Shown here one piece after another: positions 61,623-64,000 of a stretch of 64,000 bases of DNA. Position 1 is the first letter of the stretch. Every line of letters starts with the position of its first letter. The position numbers and the translations under genes are program-made. The stretch is from Ciona intestinalis. Its lineage: Eukaryota > Chordata > Ascidiacea > Phlebobranchia > Cionidae. The notes under the pieces were generated by a model that saw only the letters and a list, made by a program, of their open reading frames with translations, ran no database searches and was not told the DNA's origin. The stretch is from the NCBI RefSeq assembly GCF_000224145.3, contig NC_020179.2:488571-552570 (forward strand), in the 5' to 3' direction.

Positions 61623-64000
61623 TTACCCACCATTCAATGGCAGCTCATGTTCCAGCTTTGGCTCCTTCAGTAACTTTGGTCCTGAAAGCCCAATTGCTGC
61701 AGCTCCGAGAGGTGAAGTGATGAGAATAGAGAGAACAGCAATCGTGAGGACTTGTTTTGCAATGTTGAGGACTTCTTCAGATGCTCCGGACTCTTTTGCA
61801 ATGTCAGAAGCGACGGGACCCAAAGCTGCCTGGATGACAATATATAGTAGGCTTGGGGAAAATCATTCTATTTTTCGTCTCTTTGGAAGGAATCAAACCA
61901 CTTGGTTGGACTTGATTTTTGGCTGTTACGTTTTTGTAGCACCAGATCCTTACTGTATTTCATTGCACAAGAATTGTTAACTGTATGAGCACCAGATCAA
62001 GGTCAGATTCAGGGAATTTGTTACAAGTGACTATGTGAGTGTCTATTAGTCCATAGCGCATATATTAAACACCAAAGAGCATAAGAGGGGGGCATGCATT
62101 GTACCCACTAAGTTAGCCAGTAACTATCAATACTTTAACGCAACTTACTTGTACTGTAGCTTTAGGAATCCAAGCAAAACACACAAACAATTTCTCTTTA
62201 AAAGACAATCCAGCAAAAGTAACAGCTCCAAATGTTGTTAGTGTGCGAAACAATAAACCTATCATTAAAACTGCGATTCCAAGGGCTATAAATAAATAAC
62301 GAGTGTTACTGTTCATCATCACATGACGGTTGTTACAACATGGGTGTTCTGTTTCATACATCTTCTGCCCGTTTGTGAGTTACCACATATGAAACTTATT
62401 TGTTGTTATTTGTTTAATGTATGGCTGATCATTTGAACAACCCATTAGTGATCACTGGGTTTGAGCAATTGCAGTTAGACAAATATGCCACAATGGTAGC
62501 AGAATCGAGCCTCGAACCCATAAACTCTGGGCTAGAAGCAGGCGCGGCAACTACTTTGGAGAGCCGGCAAATTATAATTCACTTATTCTTACCCACGCTA
62601 CCACCATCCATTTCCGTAATAGAAATTTCCGCTCCAATCAAACCAAACATTACAGGTTCAAATATTGACCACAAAGAACCAACAAACTTTGAAACGGGTT
62701 CCTAAACATGAAATATGGATTATTTATCTTGCTTGGGACCATTGGGTGAACTGGAATGTGAAATTAAGATTAAGTTACCCCAACCTAGTGGTCACTAATA
62801 AGTTGTCCAAATTATCAGCTTTACATAAAAAAGAAAAATATTTTACCTACAAAGTAACATACACGCTAACTTGTAAGCTGGTACAAGGTGTAGTTATAAC
62901 AACTGTCATGTTCTGGCCCACGAGGATAGTAAGTTGCATTCATTTAGTATAGTCCGAAATAGTCACTAACATATAAAGGGACACAGACACAGTTAGTAGT
63001 TACATATTTGTTACAACATGCCGTGATAAAGAACATATATCTGGCGCTGTAACTCAACGGTTGGTACTTGCACCATAAACAAAGAATACCAGGCCAAATG
63101 TTTATATAAATAACACCATGTGTTCTTGGACAAGACACTCATTTATTACAACACAGTATGAGTAAAACATACAACACTCCATACCTTGCTTTCTTTCCAT
63201 CTAAAAGCTGCCACAAAGGGAGCAACAATGGCCGCCAGTGCCCCAGCACCGGGAAAGTTTGCAGCCCGACTTCCAAACACAGCAAGTATTCCTAAACCAA
63301 CAACAAGTAACGACCTAGTTCGGATCAAATTTTTCTGTAGAGTAAATGATGAATGAGATTGGGTGAATGAACAAAATTTATTTATCCTCTTGTCGCAGGG
63401 CAACAACAGTGGTTATAACACGGGTGTTCTGTTTCATACACCTCGCGCCCGCTTACGAGTTACCAGGTATGTAACTTTGTGGGTGATTATTTTTGAATAT
63501 TTATTATTTGTGATGTATAGCTGACAATTTAGACAACCCATAAGGGATCACAGAGGAGCGTCTAGTCTCAAACCCATAACCTTTGGGCTAAAGCCGTAGA
63601 GGCCACCTAGTTAAACACTGTGCTAATTTTGGTGAAATTGAAAGTAAAATAGAGCCAACTACATAAGCTTACAAAGTGCAACATCTACATAATTTACATT
63701 ACCTGCTTACTACTAGGGAAATACCACATAATAATTCCAAGGATGATCCCAACAGTTATTCCACCCAACATTTCTAATGGCCCTCTGAATATCATGAGTG
63801 CAATTTCACCTGTGTGTATATGACTAGTTATATATACGCACACCAATACTTTACAAAACCTAAAAATCCATATCTTAGCCATAACACCCTGTTTTTCTTT
63901 GCCATACAGGTTTTGCCATACTACTAAGTTATGTGTTTTATATTACCCTAAAAGTCTATTAATCAGGAGTCCACAAATGGCCAGAATAGTAGCAGCATCG
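61623..64000 (-). CDS. SLC9B2: sodium/proton antiporter of the SLC9B (NHA) family, 3' part, cut by window edge
   Basis: Minus-strand exons: 63947-64000 (partial), 63703-63809, 63185-63334, 62593-62701, 62149-62285, 61623-61829. The translated pieces follow the C-terminal half of NHA2 in order: GPLEMLGGITVG and MWYFPSSKQ, a hydrophobic FPGAGALAAIVAPFVAAF helix, SIFEPVMFGLIGAEIS, LFRTLTTFGAVTFAGLSFKE, WIPKATVQAALGPVASD and SILITSPLGAAAIGLSGPKLL. It exchanges Na+ (or Li+) for protons across membranes. The frame ends at TAA 61623-61625, or reads on through a further exon (60985-61133) if a donor at 61629-61630 is used. The junction from the 63947 exon to 63809 is out of phase by one base in my reading. 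Confidence 0.88.
61841..61895 (+). mobile_element. MITE-1 left-end fragment
   Basis: TATATAGTAGGCTTGGGG and CATTCTATTTTTCGTCTC remain, directly next to the SLC9B exon at 61829. Confidence 0.6.
61895..62025 (-). repeat. dispersed repeat F, copy 3
   Basis: CTTGGTTGGACTTGATTTTTG, GCACCAGATCCTTACTG and GAGCACCAGATCAAGG; in an SLC9B intron, next to a MITE-1 fragment. Confidence 0.65.
62300..62575 (-). mobile_element. SINE-1 copy, nearly full length
   Basis: Reverse: CATCACATGACGGTTGTTAC through ACCCATTAGTGATCACTGGG to CGAGCCTCGAACCCATAAAC in an SLC9B intron. Confidence 0.85.
62775..62945 (+). mobile_element. SINE-1 copy lacking its head
   Basis: CCCAACCTAGTGGTCACTAA to the GTTGCATTCATTTAG tail in an SLC9B intron. 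Confidence 0.83.
63345..63625 (-). mobile_element. SINE-1 copy, nearly full length
   Basis: GAATGAACAAAATTTATTTA, TTATAACACGGGTGTTCTG and CAAACCCATAACCTTTGGGC, reverse orientation, next to the SLC9B exon at 63334. Confidence 0.83.

Noticed and set aside
1-64000. CRISPR array, integron or bacterial-type operon
   Set aside because: The direct repeats seen are exons, SINEs, MITEs or minisatellites; genes are split by GT-AG introns and clearly animal.

Overview
The window looks like chromosomal DNA of a solitary ascidian of the genus Ciona (C. intestinalis/robusta type). The reasons are AT-rich DNA, small genes with many short introns (50-400 bp, GT-AG), deuterostome protein families, and two very abundant short repeats. 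One repeat is an inverted-repeat MITE whose ends read GTAGGGTGGGGGAAGATGGG / CCCATCTTCCCCCACCCTAC. The other is a tRNA-headed SINE with a GGGCAAGACACTTA core and an (ATTC)n tail. The species is inferred from these features; no search was run. I see no LTR-element, LINE or viral coding sequence and no CRISPR array. There is a 50-base assembly gap at 33102-33151.

Layout. (1) 707-13663 (+): a 40-exon gene for a secreted or surface protein of about 2227 residues, made of a signal peptide, a three-finger (Ly6/uPAR-like) domain, 23 CCP/sushi domains and three von Willebrand A domains. Part of the CCP array lies in a very recent tandem duplication of about 1.74 kb. (2) 14196-21912 and 23074-29163 (+): two tandem paralogous atlastin/GBP-type dynamin-superfamily GTPases. 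In place of one middle domain plus a membrane hairpin, each carries six tandem copies of an atlastin-like three-helix unit, each encoded by a roughly 72 + 189 nt exon pair. Both read RN where the family has RD, and the second has a one-base frameshift. (3) 29730-32794 (-): CNOT7/8 deadenylase. (4) 33232-33388: two tandem tRNA-Thr(CGT). (5) 33629-40420 (-): BTB-BACK-kelch protein with a long disordered N-terminus. (6) 41406-47360 (-): ETFDH, mitochondrial ETF-ubiquinone oxidoreductase. (7) 48126-49421 (+) and 51759-53171 (-): two intronless, convergent phosphatidylserine-synthase-2-like genes. (8) 53591-56329 (-): RING-finger protein of unknown function. (9) 57557-60623 (+): PIPOX-like sarcosine/pipecolate oxidase. 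(10) about 61000-64000 (-): 3' part of an SLC9B (NHA) sodium/proton antiporter gene, cut by the window edge.

The first 29 kb is the unusual part: a complement-receptor-like giant CCP/vWA protein beside two rapidly elaborated GBP/atlastin-like GTPases, families tied to recognition and cell-autonomous defence in other animals. The link between them is an inference from position and family. The rest is mostly housekeeping metabolism (lipid, fatty-acid/choline and lysine oxidation, mRNA decay, ion transport) with no sign of operons. Exon boundaries were derived by hand from reading frame, GT/AG sites and family alignment; the summed exon lengths of every complete gene except the second GTPase are divisible by three.
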